Source of the DNA: Oxalobacteraceae sp. CFBP 8761
Lineage (GTDB): Bacteria > Pseudomonadota > Gammaproteobacteria > Burkholderiales > Burkholderiaceae_D
Assembly: GCA_014841595.1 (NCBI GenBank)
Contig: JACYUE010000001.1
Span: 1,476,996-1,540,995, forward strand
DNA length: 64,000 nucleotides
Direction of reading: 5' to 3'
The translations under genes were made by a program, and so were the position numbers. Shown here piece by piece: positions 18,396 through 26,440 of this stretch; the stretch's first letter is position 1; every line of letters starts with the position of its first letter. Below the pieces are notes generated by a model. It saw nothing but the letters and a program-made list of their open reading frames with translations, was not told the origin of the DNA and did no database searches.

Positions 18396-18989
18396 ATGAA
18401 CGAACCCCTTGTCCTTGCCGGCCTGACGACGTCGCCACTCGAACTGATCTCGTTCCTGCTGGCCGTCATCACCGTCGTGCTCAACATCCGCCAGAAACAC
18501 TGGGCCTGGCTGTTCTCGATCGCGTCGTCCGCCACCTACGCGGTGGTGTTTTTCGACGCGCGGCTGTATGGCGACATGGGGCTGCAGTTCGTGTTCATCA
18601 TCGCGTCGATCTGGGGCTGGACTATGTGGCTGCGCGGCGCCGGCAATGGTCCGCTGGTTGTCAAGCGCCTCAATCCCGGTACCAGCGCCTGGGTACTCGT
18701 CGCCTGGTTCGCCGGCTTCGTGGTGCTCTCGACCTTCCTCGATCATTTCACCGACACCGACGTGCCACACGCCGATGGCTTCCTCACCGCCGGCAGCCTG
18801 ATGGGGCAACTGCTCCTGGCGCGCAAGAAGCTCGAGAACTGGCACATCTGGATCGCGGTCGACATCCTGTATGTCGGCCTGTATGTCTACAAGGGCCTGA
18901 TGCTCACGGCGGTGCTGTATGGCGTGTTCGTGCTGCTGGCTATTGCCGGGCTGCGTGCCTGGGCGGCGCATGTGGAGCAGCGGACATGA
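18396..18989 (+). CDS. pnuC: Nicotinamide riboside transporter PnuC
   Basis: This 197-residue inner-membrane protein has about seven hydrophobic helices and matches the PnuC family, facilitators that let nicotinamide riboside enter the cell, where phosphorylation traps it. Recognisable segments are SFLLAVITVVLNIRQ in the first helix and the aromatic DILYVGLYVYKGL stretch near the C-terminus, part of the substrate channel in this family. Its TGA overlaps the ATG of the next gene, which encodes the expected kinase partner. It follows the S46 peptidase by 15 bases with no terminator, so the three genes probably share a transcript. Confidence 0.92.
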   Translation: MNEPLVLAGLTTSPLELISFLLAVITVVLNIRQKHWAWLFSIASSATYAVVFFDARLYGDMGLQFVFIIASIWGWTMWLRGAGNGPLVVKRLNPGTSAWVLVAWFAGFVVLSTFLDHFTDTDVPHADGFLTAGSLMGQLLLARKKLENWHIWIAVDILYVGLYVYKGLMLTAVLYGVFVLLAIAGLRAWAAHVEQRT

Positions 18990-19516
18990 ACATGCCGGTG
19001 GCCGGTGTGGCCAGGATTGCAATCCTGGGCGCGGAATCGTCAGGCAAGTCCACGTTGTCCGAAGCGCTGGCGCGCCGCTACGACACCGTCTGGGTGCCGG
19101 AATACCTGCGCGAATTCGTCGACGTCCATGCGCGCGTTCCGCGTGAGGAAGACCAGTTCGGCATCGCGCACACGCAACTGGCGCGCGAAGATGCAGCAGC
19201 CGGCGTCGCGCGGCGCTACCTGTTCTGCGACACGACGGCGCTGATGACGGCGCTGTACAGCCGCGTGTACTGGGACCGTGTGGACGCGCAACTGGCGCAG
19301 CTCGCCGCGCGTCACGCCTACGCCATCACGCTGGTGACGGCGCCCGACGGCCCGTGGGAACCGGACGGCCTGCAGCGCGAATCCGAGGAGGTGCGCCAGA
19401 TGGTGCACCGGCTGCTGCTCGAGACGCTCGCCACGCGCGGCATTGCCTACACCTTGCTGGCAGGGGACCTGCCGCAACGCTTGCGGCAGGTGGAACAGCT
19501 GCTCGGCGTACCGTAA
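18986..19516 (+). CDS. NadR-like nicotinamide riboside kinase (stand-alone P-loop domain)
   Basis: The protein has 176 residues and corresponds to the C-terminal kinase domain of NadR: P-loop GAESSGKST (residues 15-23), the VPEYLREFVD segment typical of this family, and CDTTALMTALYS. Expected reaction: ATP plus nicotinamide riboside to nicotinamide mononucleotide plus ADP, feeding NAD salvage. Neither the N-terminal repressor domain nor the adenylyltransferase domain of E. coli NadR is present. The ATGA overlap with pnuC supports a transport-and-trap pair. The assignment is firm at family level; substrate is inferred from the neighbour. Confidence 0.9.
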   Translation: MNMPVAGVARIAILGAESSGKSTLSEALARRYDTVWVPEYLREFVDVHARVPREEDQFGIAHTQLAREDAAAGVARRYLFCDTTALMTALYSRVYWDRVDAQLAQLAARHAYAITLVTAPDGPWEPDGLQRESEEVRQMVHRLLLETLATRGIAYTLLAGDLPQRLRQVEQLLGVP

Positions 19517-19688
19517 GTCATATCGTCGGCAAGCTTGCCACGACGTTTGATCGCCATCATGTGCTGGTCGCGCGCTGCGCCGATAAGACAGAGACGTGCA
19601 GGGTGACGGCAAATAGTTTCATGGCCACGTCGCTTTGTTTCTTTGTGGCATTACAATATGCCACTTTCTGAACACGGGACGGGACGCG

Positions 19689-20657
19689 ATGAAAAATTGG
19701 ATTGGTCGCTTGCTGGGCAGCGCCGAGAAGGAAACCATCGCGCCGGCGCCGGTCAGCGCAACGCTGACGTTCGACGACGATCAAGCCGTCGCGACCGAGG
19801 TCCAGGCTACCTATTACCGTTGGTTGACGGCCAGCAGCCGCTGCAAGGCATCCCCTGAACAGGAGGCGCAAATCCTGCGCGAAGTGCGCTCGCTCGCCGC
19901 CGATCCGGTCTGCGCGGCCGGTCTGGTGCCACGTATCCCCGAACTCATCGCGCAGCTCTTGACCTCGCTGTCGGACGAGAACATCTCGACCGGCGCGCTG
20001 TCGGCTCAGGTGGGGCGCGACCTGGTGCTGGTGGCTGAAGTCATCCGCGAAGCGAACAGCGCCTATTACCGCCCGGTGACGCCCATCGAAACGCTGGAAG
20101 GGGCGGTGACGATGCTGGGCCTGAACGGCCTGCGCATGCTGCTCGCACGCATCGCATTCAGGCCGCTGCTGCGCGTGACGGTGCAGGGCGTGGCGCGCCA
20201 GGTCGCACCGATCGTCTGGAAGCATGCCGAACGCTGCGCATTCGCCGCCAGCGTCATGGCGCCGGGGCTGTCAGCCGGCGTGTTCGAAGCCTACCTGTCC
20301 GGCTTGATGCAGAACCTCGGCTTGCAGGTGGCGTTTCAGGTGGCCGACCGCGTCTGCCAAGGCAAGGTGCCGGGCTCCGGCGAATTCGGCATCGCGTTCT
20401 TTGCCGCCAGCCGCGAGCTGTCATCGGTGATTGCCAGCCACTGGGATTTTCCGCCGGATGTCGTCAAGGCGATCGCGCAGGCGCATGAGGCGGAGGGCTC
20501 GCATCCGGCGCAGGCGCTGGCGCTGGGTGACCGGATCGCGACGCTGCGCTTGCTGCTGGACGCTGGGGTGATCGGTGATGATGATCCGCTGGTGATGCAG
20601 GGGTTGAACGGATTTGAGCGGCGGTGTCTGGGCAAGTTGCTGGAGTTGTCGGAATAA
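19689..20657 (+). CDS. HDOD-domain protein (paralogue 2)
   Basis: This 322-residue paralogue of the protein at 13800-14762 shares long identical blocks (YYRWLTAS, LVPRIPELI, VAEVIREANSAYYRP, NGLRMLLARIAFRPLLR, AGVFEAYL). Again the metal-binding HD is absent (SGLMQNLG). The ATG at 19689 is used rather than the upstream in-frame start because the two paralogues align from M-K-x-W-I. A small inverted repeat (TGGCAT/ATGCCA, 19647-19664) encloses TACAAT, a possible -10 box, just upstream. The two copies bracket the cyclase, peptidase and NAD-salvage genes. Downstream, sequence character changes abruptly to mobile-element debris. Confidence 0.9.
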   Translation: MKNWIGRLLGSAEKETIAPAPVSATLTFDDDQAVATEVQATYYRWLTASSRCKASPEQEAQILREVRSLAADPVCAAGLVPRIPELIAQLLTSLSDENISTGALSAQVGRDLVLVAEVIREANSAYYRPVTPIETLEGAVTMLGLNGLRMLLARIAFRPLLRVTVQGVARQVAPIVWKHAERCAFAASVMAPGLSAGVFEAYLSGLMQNLGLQVAFQVADRVCQGKVPGSGEFGIAFFAASRELSSVIASHWDFPPDVVKAIAQAHEAEGSHPAQALALGDRIATLRLLLDAGVIGDDDPLVMQGLNGFERRCLGKLLELSE

Positions 20658-20814
20658 GTCCTGTATGACCAGGCGTGCGGAGGGGATCTGTGCAGCTCAT
20701 CGCAGCGGCGCGACGTGTCGGTGATGACGTCAATCAAAGATGGAGGTTACCCAACCATGGCCGGTCTGCATCCATCCCTGTCTCTTGCCACGCATTGATT
20801 GGCCAGCAAAATCG

Positions 20815-21226
20815 CCTCCTTGAACTCACCAGGATCCCGGCGTCGCGGAATGATTTGAAGTTGAGCATCGGCCTTCTTACCCGCTTGATGGCGCAGTGAT
20901 CCTGTTCGACGATGTTATTGAGGTATGTGAGTGGCGCACCAGGGGCGGTACCGCGCGCCCGGCGTTGATTGCATCGATTGCTGCATTGTTGGCGCCGTTC
21001 TTGTCCATCGCGACCTTGTCCGGATCGCCGTTAGCTCCATTGCCTTGCTTGCCGACAGCGCGGTAGCGATACTTGCAGACGCCCTCGACCTTGATGTACG
21101 TCTGATTCATATGCGAGATGCCTCCGATCTCGTTGGGGTGCCGGTAGTTCGGCGGGTAGGCTGCACACCAGCGATGTGGACCAGGATCACATCGATCGGA
21201 AATCGTGTCCCTTTGAAGTTGAGCAT
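20815..21226 (-). pseudogene. IS6-family transposase relic
   Basis: Read on the minus strand from ATG 21226, the sequence begins MLNFKGTRFPIDVIL, continues in shifted frames as NQTYIKVEG...KYRYRAVGKQGN, VAMDKNGANNAAIDAINAGRAV and finally YLNNIVEQDHCAIKRVRRP, MLNFKSFRDAGILV. These are landmark segments of IS6/IS26-type DDE transposases in correct order. However, the part between the N-terminus and the first catalytic Asp block, and the block between DKxGN and the DKNGAN segment, are deleted, and at least two frameshifts occur. It cannot make an active transposase. No terminal inverted repeats are recognised. The 155 bases between here and the HDOD gene hold nothing I recognise. Confidence 0.8.
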
Positions 21227-21762
21227 GTCGAGCTATCCTGGGTTGGGCACCGCAGTTCACCCGACCGGCTCGCCAGGGTTCGCCAACTCGACAGGCCCAT
21301 TTATTCGCCGTGAGTATAAAAAGCCCCGTTCAATCGATGACTGCTTCATCAAACAGACATATCAGCATCGGTTCTATTCACGATGCATATTCCATGATTA
21401 CTCATTCAGGGAAAGCCACTTGTGGGATGGTCTGTAATGATCGCGAAATAGACGATTATTATATTCTCTCAAAGCGTGGCATTGTATTGCGTAGCTCTGT
21501 TTATTTCCGTAATGGCCGTATATGAGAGTGCCTGTTGTGGATCTGTTGCCGGATGGAGATCGAATAATGTCATATTCAATCCGGGGGGGCTCGTTCACAA
21601 ATTAATTAATACACGGAAACAAAAGATTCTTATTTTTAAAATACATTTTCCTATCAACATTGATAGGAATCAAAGCGAAAAATCCCTTGTTCATATTAAT
21701 AAATCCTTATACGATCTTCGAGTCGTCAAGGCATGCATATTCCTTATGAACCGGAGAAGCCC
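21227..21762. other. AT-rich block without a recognised gene
   Basis: Base composition falls clearly below the flanks, especially 21330-21760, with runs such as TTAATTAATAC near 21605. Short open frames exist, for example a 71-codon frame at 21310-21525 (+), starting with an in-frame GTG, and a 96-codon frame at 21476-21766 (+). Neither has convincing codon use, a good ribosome site or a family I recognise. The block looks acquired or decayed. It directly precedes the interrupted prepilin gene and probably includes its promoter. Confidence 0.5.
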
Positions 21763-22098
21763 ATGAAACAATATAGCCTTAGCCTGCACCGCCAACGCGA
21801 TGAGGGAATGATTTAATACATGATTATTGAGGCCCTTATCGCGGTTGCGGCGATCGGTGTGAACTCTGTATTTGGTCAAACGATGCGTATCCAGACCGCC
21901 GGCCTGGCCAATGAAATGGCCGGCGTCGATTCCGCAACCCAGATCCAGGCGGCAGGAACAACAGCAGCAACCGACGATGCAGGCGACGAGAAGGCGTTCA
22001 TGCCGATTCGGAGCGACGCGGCAGGCGGGGCAGGTAATGGCGTTCACGCTGGTCTTTGGCGCCGTTGCCGCGCTCATTGCGCTCCTTCTTTTCAATAG
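21763..22098 (+). pseudogene. Type IV prepilin-like gene interrupted by an in-frame stop
   Basis: From ATG 21763 the frame reads M-K-Q-Y-S-L-S-L-H-R-Q-R-D-E-G-M-I, then a TAA (21814-21816). It resumes in the same frame as Y-M-I-I-E-A-L-I-A-V-A-A-I-G-V. Removing 12 bases (TAATACATGATT, which repeat part of the adjoining ATGATT) restores GMIIEALIAVAAIGV, a textbook prepilin-peptidase site and hydrophobic helix, with the cleavage Gly and Glu+5-like acid. The body continues (QTMRIQTAGLANEMAG) and overlaps the N-terminus of the TadG-like gene in another frame. Either a recent inactivation or re-initiation at the second ATG (21820) could apply; the latter would lose the basic leader. Confidence 0.6.
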
Positions 22099-22972
22099 CG
22101 GCATGCTGGCCAATGCCAAGACCCGCTTGCAGAACGCGGCCGATGCCGGCGCCTGTAGTGCAGCGTTGCTGCAGGCGCGGGACCATAACTTCGCCGCCTA
22201 TACCAACCGGTCGATGGTCGCCAACCAAGTCGCCGTCGTCCAGCTTGTAAGCCTGAAATCCTATCCCGAAGACGCGGCTGATACCCAGCAAAGAATGAGC
22301 GAGTTGCTCCTCGACTTTAAAGCATCCACTTTGCCGACCAGGGAACCAGCATGGGACCTCGGCAAGCGGTTGGCCATCCAGTCCCTGAACTCGACGTTCG
22401 CGGCAATTGCGCCGGTGACGGTCACCGGCCTCAATCGCCTCATCATGGCGCACGAGACGGCGCAGCAGGCTCATCACGCAGCCACCATCCTCGACATGGC
22501 ACTGGTCGCGGATGAAGTGGTCACGCGGAATGACCCGCAGGCCGAACTGACCAACGGCGAATTCAGGCTTAACGGCACCAACGTCCAGACCGTTACCTGG
22601 GGCAACGCAACCTTCCGCTATCGCGCCAACGATTCCTCTCCCCATGCTGAGGGGCTGCTGCCGAACCATGTCAGGTCGCGCACAACGCCCAGCTTCGTGC
22701 ACGCCGGCGCCAGCCAGCTCAGCGAGGACAAGAGCGCTGGCTGGCGCTCGATGTCACCACTGGCAGCGGCGCCTGGAGCTGCACGGTGGGGCGCCAACGG
22801 CAGCAGCGGCACCGGTGACATGGTGGCGCGCAGCGTACCGACCGCGCAGAGATTGGGCGCGGTCGTCAGGGCAGCAAAGGCCGGTATCGAGCCTTGGGAC
22901 GCAGTTGCCGCATCCGGCATCGATGCGGGCCGGATCAATGTCGATGTGGTACCCGATGACCGCCGGCGCTAG
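21977..22972 (+). CDS. TadG-like pilus/envelope protein
   Basis: The product has about 331 residues. The N-terminus reads RQAGQVMAFTLVFG, then a hydrophobic helix and NAKTRLQNAADAGA, the signature of TadE/TadG-like proteins that are anchored by one N-terminal helix and associate with Flp/Tad-type pili. The rest (ARDHNFAAYTNRSMVANQVAVVQ, then an Ala/Ser/Gly-rich region) faces the periplasm. The start is uncertain: ATG 21977 gives a basic leader, ATG 22037 starts right at the helix. Full-length TadG proteins are often longer and carry a von Willebrand domain, not evident here, so the C-terminus may be shortened. No other tad genes (ATPase, secretin, prepilin peptidase) occur in the window. Confidence 0.7.
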   Translation: MQATRRRSCRFGATRQAGQVMAFTLVFGAVAALIALLLFNSGMLANAKTRLQNAADAGACSAALLQARDHNFAAYTNRSMVANQVAVVQLVSLKSYPEDAADTQQRMSELLLDFKASTLPTREPAWDLGKRLAIQSLNSTFAAIAPVTVTGLNRLIMAHETAQQAHHAATILDMALVADEVVTRNDPQAELTNGEFRLNGTNVQTVTWGNATFRYRANDSSPHAEGLLPNHVRSRTTPSFVHAGASQLSEDKSAGWRSMSPLAAAPGAARWGANGSSGTGDMVARSVPTAQRLGAVVRAAKAGIEPWDAVAASGIDAGRINVDVVPDDRRR

Positions 22973-23020
22973 CGATGTGCAGGGAAGTCGATTGTTGAAT
23001 ACAAAGAAGGGCGTGAAGCA

Positions 23021-24034
23021 ATGCATGTGATGTCCCACCGGGCTGTGCCCTTGATCCTTGCCGCCCTGTCATTTGCGACTGCGAGCGCAACTGTCGGCGC
23101 GCAGGCCAACCGGTATTCCACCGATCTGCCCGGCGCAGGCGACCATCCGCTCATCTTCCGCTATGCCGGCTCGATTCTCTACCTGCACGGGGGCGAGAAC
23201 TACGGCACGGCCAAGGTCTTCGTCGCCGGCAAGCACGGCGGGGAGATCGAAGAGATCGAAGGCAAGCTGACCAATCGTCTGTACTGGGCGCCGGCGCAGC
23301 GCTCACCGCTCGAGGTGTTCCGCAACTACCAGCAGGCGCTCAGGCAGGCCGGTTTCGAGGTGCTGTACGAGTGCGAGGAAGCCAGATGCAAGCAGGATCG
23401 CACGCAAAACCAGATGGTGCGCTGGGTAGAAAAAATGCGCTGGATTCCCAGCGCCGGTTCGCAGGGCTACTTGCGCCGGATGTTCGAGTACAAGCCAGGC
23501 TTCCACTACGTGCACGCGCGCAAGCGCGACGGGGACGCGTCGGTCGATGTGCAGGTCGCGCTGCGCGCTGGCGACAACGACCGCCATAACGCCGGCAGGG
23601 TCCAGCAACTGGTGCAGGTGATCGAGTCGGCCCGCCTCGAGGGAGGCAAGGTGATGGTCGATGCGGCGGCAATTCGTTCTTCGCTCCGGCGCGAAGGCCG
23701 CGTTGCCCTGTATGGCGTGCTGTTCGATACCAATCAGGCTGTCATCAAGCCCGAATCGGGCGCTACCCTGGGCGAGATGGCCGGCGCCCTGAAGGCCGAC
23801 GCTGCGCTCGATGTCTTCATCGTCGGGCATACCGACAACCAGGGCGCGGTGGCCGGCAATGTCGATTTGTCGCGCCGGCGGGCACAGGCCGTGGTCGACG
23901 CCCTGGTCTCGCGCCATGGCATCGCCCCGAACCGTCTGCAGGCGCAAGGTGTGGCCAACTTCGCACCGGCTGCGGTCAACACCCGCGAGGACGGGCGCGC
24001 CAGGAACCGGCGCGTGGAAATGGTGGTGCGCTGA
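23021..24034 (+). CDS. OmpA-family protein with DUF4892-like N-terminal domain
   Basis: This exported protein of 337 residues has a signal peptide (about 1-27, ending near VGAQA), a DUF4892-like middle (about 30-200) and a C-terminal OmpA peptidoglycan-binding domain (about 220-337). The OmpA motif is clear: VFIVGHTDNQG followed by NVDLSRRRAQAVVDAL and GRARNRRVEMVV. It should anchor to peptidoglycan through diaminopimelate contacts at the Asp/Arg pair. It lies 48 bases downstream of the TadG-like gene and shares a TGATG junction with the next exported protein, suggesting one envelope operon. Confidence 0.88.
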   Translation: MHVMSHRAVPLILAALSFATASATVGAQANRYSTDLPGAGDHPLIFRYAGSILYLHGGENYGTAKVFVAGKHGGEIEEIEGKLTNRLYWAPAQRSPLEVFRNYQQALRQAGFEVLYECEEARCKQDRTQNQMVRWVEKMRWIPSAGSQGYLRRMFEYKPGFHYVHARKRDGDASVDVQVALRAGDNDRHNAGRVQQLVQVIESARLEGGKVMVDAAAIRSSLRREGRVALYGVLFDTNQAVIKPESGATLGEMAGALKADAALDVFIVGHTDNQGAVAGNVDLSRRRAQAVVDALVSRHGIAPNRLQAQGVANFAPAAVNTREDGRARNRRVEMVVR

Positions 24035-24795
24035 TGACGGGCCGGATCATCGCAACCGGGCTTCTGATGACGCTGGCCGCGCAGGCCCAGGCCGCCGCCG
24101 CTGCCGTGCCCCAGGAGCTACCGCCGCCGGGGCTGTACCGGGTCGACAACACCACCCGCAAGGACGAAAAGGTCGGCCCGCATGAGGCCAGTACGACCTT
24201 TCGCTCCGACGGCGCCAGCGGCGACCAGGCGTCCCGCTCGGTAATCGCCGGCCAGGACGGTGGCACAAGAATCGACAAGGGCGACGCGCCGCTAACGCAA
24301 TGCATCAAGGCCGGCGCACAGGTGCTGCCGCCGGCATTCGCCGCGGCGGCCTGCAAGACGCAGCCGCCCAGCCGCAGTGCCCAAGGCCTGGTACAGGTTG
24401 CCGCGTGCCCTACCGGAAAATTCACGCTCAGAATTCGCCGCCTGGACGCCACAACCTGGGAATACGTGACCGAGACCGACATGTCGGGCGGGGCCACGCC
24501 CAACCTGGATAGCACCCGGGCAATGCTGCAGATGGCCGCGAGCAGCGCCGCGTCGGCCGCCGATCGCGCTCGCGCCGCCCGGGCGCTGGCCGACATGCCG
24601 CGCCTTGAAGCCAGCCTGGCGCGCGACCGCGGGGCGGCAGAGGCGATGATGGCGCAAGCCCTGGCCGGCGCGAAAACCCCACAGGAGCAGGCGCTTGCGC
24701 GACAAGCCATCGCGCGCATGCATGGCCAAGTGCCGGTCCGGATTCACGAGCGCACCACGCTCACCCGCATTGCCGAACGTTGCACAGCGCCCTGA
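24034..24795 (+). CDS. Exported hypothetical protein (DUF3617-like fold suspected)
   Basis: The 253-residue product starts at an ATG overlapping the OmpA-like stop (TGATG). A signal peptide with an Ala-rich end (QAQAAAAA) leads into PPGLYRVDN, and Cys residues at QCIKAG, ACKTQP and ACPTG plus TWEYVTETDMSG give the look of DUF3617-type periplasmic proteins. The C-terminal third (about 165-240) is an Ala-rich helical region, probably a coiled coil. Function is unknown. Tight coupling to the OmpA-family gene suggests a shared envelope role. After it the base composition drops as the immunity-gene array begins. Confidence 0.75.
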   Translation: MTGRIIATGLLMTLAAQAQAAAAAVPQELPPPGLYRVDNTTRKDEKVGPHEASTTFRSDGASGDQASRSVIAGQDGGTRIDKGDAPLTQCIKAGAQVLPPAFAAAACKTQPPSRSAQGLVQVAACPTGKFTLRIRRLDATTWEYVTETDMSGGATPNLDSTRAMLQMAASSAASAADRARAARALADMPRLEASLARDRGAAEAMMAQALAGAKTPQEQALARQAIARMHGQVPVRIHERTTLTRIAERCTAP

Positions 24796-24879
24796 ACCAC
24801 GATGAATATCATCCATGCGTCCCGCCTCGCCGCGCTGTGCCTGCCAAGGGAAAGTGGACTCCTTCGAAATGAAAAAATC

Positions 24880-26184
24880 ATGCGCGATCCAGTCGGAAAT
24901 ATTGATCGTTATAATCAGTTTGTGATGGAAGCATTGCATACAGAGAGAATAATTACTACTTATACCCCTGAGTCTTTGGAGCAAGAGGTATGGTTTAAGT
25001 TGCAAACGATAGGCACGTCCCGGGATCTCATCCTGCATCAATATGGAATTGGTGACGCGATAGAGGTGATCCAGCAAGAGATCGTGGCTCGTCTGCCTGT
25101 TATGGTAACCAACAGCGAATTCGTCCGTATTAACGGTACGGATAACAATAGAAATTTCTACGCGGTCGAAGACGAGAGGCGTGGCGATACCGCTTTTACT
25201 GCGCTGGCGCTGCTGCTGCTGCCGCAGCCAGATCATGTCGATCTGTTCCGAAAACTTCTTGCTCCCGATGGAAGGCGGCAGTCTTATCTCATGGATGTCT
25301 TGATTAAGGCCTTGGTCCCCGATCACGCTATCCAACAGAAATACAAGGCAGATAAAAATGCGGCAATATGGATGGAACCGGTATTGCGGATAGTTGCTTC
25401 TGCACCCGAAGAGCGCGCCGAAGGATTGGAGCGCCATATGAAAAATTGGTGCCGAATGCTGCGCCCGTGGGGATGCAAACCCGATCTTGTGCCGCGTTCT
25501 GCCAAGGACCGGATTTTCTGCGATTTTTCGTTTGAAGTGGCCTTGGTCGTGTGCGCCTACGATATTGATGATCGTACTTTCTGCGACCATCCTTATTATC
25601 CACGCGATCTTGTGGAATATTATCGCGCTCATCTGCGTTACACGCGTGATGCTTGGCGTGCCGAAGGTGTTGGCGCCGGTGTTGCGGTCAGTGCGCCGCC
25701 GCCGCCGAAGAAGGCCGACCTCACCAAGACCAAGCGCAAGGGCATCGCACGTTGGATTGAGCTAGTCTGCGACGGTAATATCGACGTCACAGAGTCTGTT
25801 CTTGAGGTAATCGGAAAACCACGCAAGCTGGAACGTATAGATGCACTGATGGAAGCCCTCGGCGAGGAGAATCAGGCTATCCACGCTGATATGAAGGACG
25901 ACGAAACGGCGCTGTATCAGGCAGGTGAGCTTGCTGAACAGCGTGACGTCGGTGAATTCGACGGGCCGTCCGGCCCACCATTCGGTCCAGCCCGATGCAG
26001 TGCCGGCCTGTTGGCGTTCGCACACTGGCTACAGCCGCGCGGCTACTGCCTGGTCGACCTCGATAACGACGACGATGCCTGGCACGCCGTCGTGGTCAAA
26101 ACCGAATACCACGCCGAACTGATTGAGCTGAGCAACAGGCTGAAAATACGCGCGCGCGCGCCCGACACCGTCTACCACGGCTGA
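24880..26184 (+). CDS. PoNi-like immunity protein, copy 1
   Basis: The protein has 434 residues, counted from the MRDPxGN start that all three tandem copies share (ATG 24880; an upstream in-frame ATG at 24802 would add 26 unrelated residues). Residues about 1-130 resemble DUF1910 and about 135-270 resemble DUF1911 (WCRMLRPWG, VCAYDIDDRTFCDHPYYPRDLVEYYR), the pair found in PoNi proteins that neutralise PoNe-type DNase effectors. After a Lys/Pro-rich linker (about 285-300) comes an extra C-terminal domain of about 150 residues (ARWIELVCDGN, GLLAFAHWLQPRGY, DLDNDDDAWHAVVV), perhaps DUF6630-like. The 5' half is AT-richer than the 3' half. No intact toxin gene precedes it. Confidence 0.75.
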   Translation: MRDPVGNIDRYNQFVMEALHTERIITTYTPESLEQEVWFKLQTIGTSRDLILHQYGIGDAIEVIQQEIVARLPVMVTNSEFVRINGTDNNRNFYAVEDERRGDTAFTALALLLLPQPDHVDLFRKLLAPDGRRQSYLMDVLIKALVPDHAIQQKYKADKNAAIWMEPVLRIVASAPEERAEGLERHMKNWCRMLRPWGCKPDLVPRSAKDRIFCDFSFEVALVVCAYDIDDRTFCDHPYYPRDLVEYYRAHLRYTRDAWRAEGVGAGVAVSAPPPPKKADLTKTKRKGIARWIELVCDGNIDVTESVLEVIGKPRKLERIDALMEALGEENQAIHADMKDDETALYQAGELAEQRDVGEFDGPSGPPFGPARCSAGLLAFAHWLQPRGYCLVDLDNDDDAWHAVVVKTEYHAELIELSNRLKIRARAPDTVYHG

Positions 26185-26186
26185 CC

Positions 26187-26440
26187 ACAAGGAGAACGCA
26201 AATTAAGGGGGCACAAACTAACGGGTCCGGTCTGCTTTCTAAACTAAGGCGTCAGGTCTGATTTTCGGACACGACTTCATCCTCAGCCAAAAGATTAAAA
26301 AGTAGAGCGCGACGTCAACGGGAACTCGCCTTTGTTAGGTTGTTTGAGAGCTAGTAACGCAATGCAGTAAAGCGTCGAAGTCGTGTCCAAATGTCAGAGC
26401 TGAGCCCGTCACCTGACCCCGTCACCATTGCCCGACCCCG
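26187..26440. repeat. Inter-gene repeat region 1 with inverted repeat
   Basis: This starts with ACAAGGAGAACGCAAATTAA, which recurs in the same place behind copy 2. It then carries several short GGGTC/GGTC-AGGTCTGA-type units and an exact 12-bp inverted repeat, GGACACGACTTC at 26267-26278 against GAAGTCGTGTCC at 26377-26388, with imperfect extension outward. The motif style (AGGTCTGATTT and TGACCCC units) recalls REP/BIME arrays mobilised by RAYT transposases, but no transposase is present here. No gene apart from the toxin-like tail at its right end. Confidence 0.55.

Noticed and set aside
21310..21525. 71-codon frame in the AT-rich block, considered as a PAAR-like or small toxin gene
   Set aside because: It lacks the Gly/Pro/Cys/His pattern of PAAR proteins and has no good ribosome site.
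24802..24879. Upstream in-frame ATG extending immunity copy 1 by 26 residues
   Set aside because: The other two copies start at the M-R-D-P motif; the extension has GC-rich sequence belonging to the preceding region.
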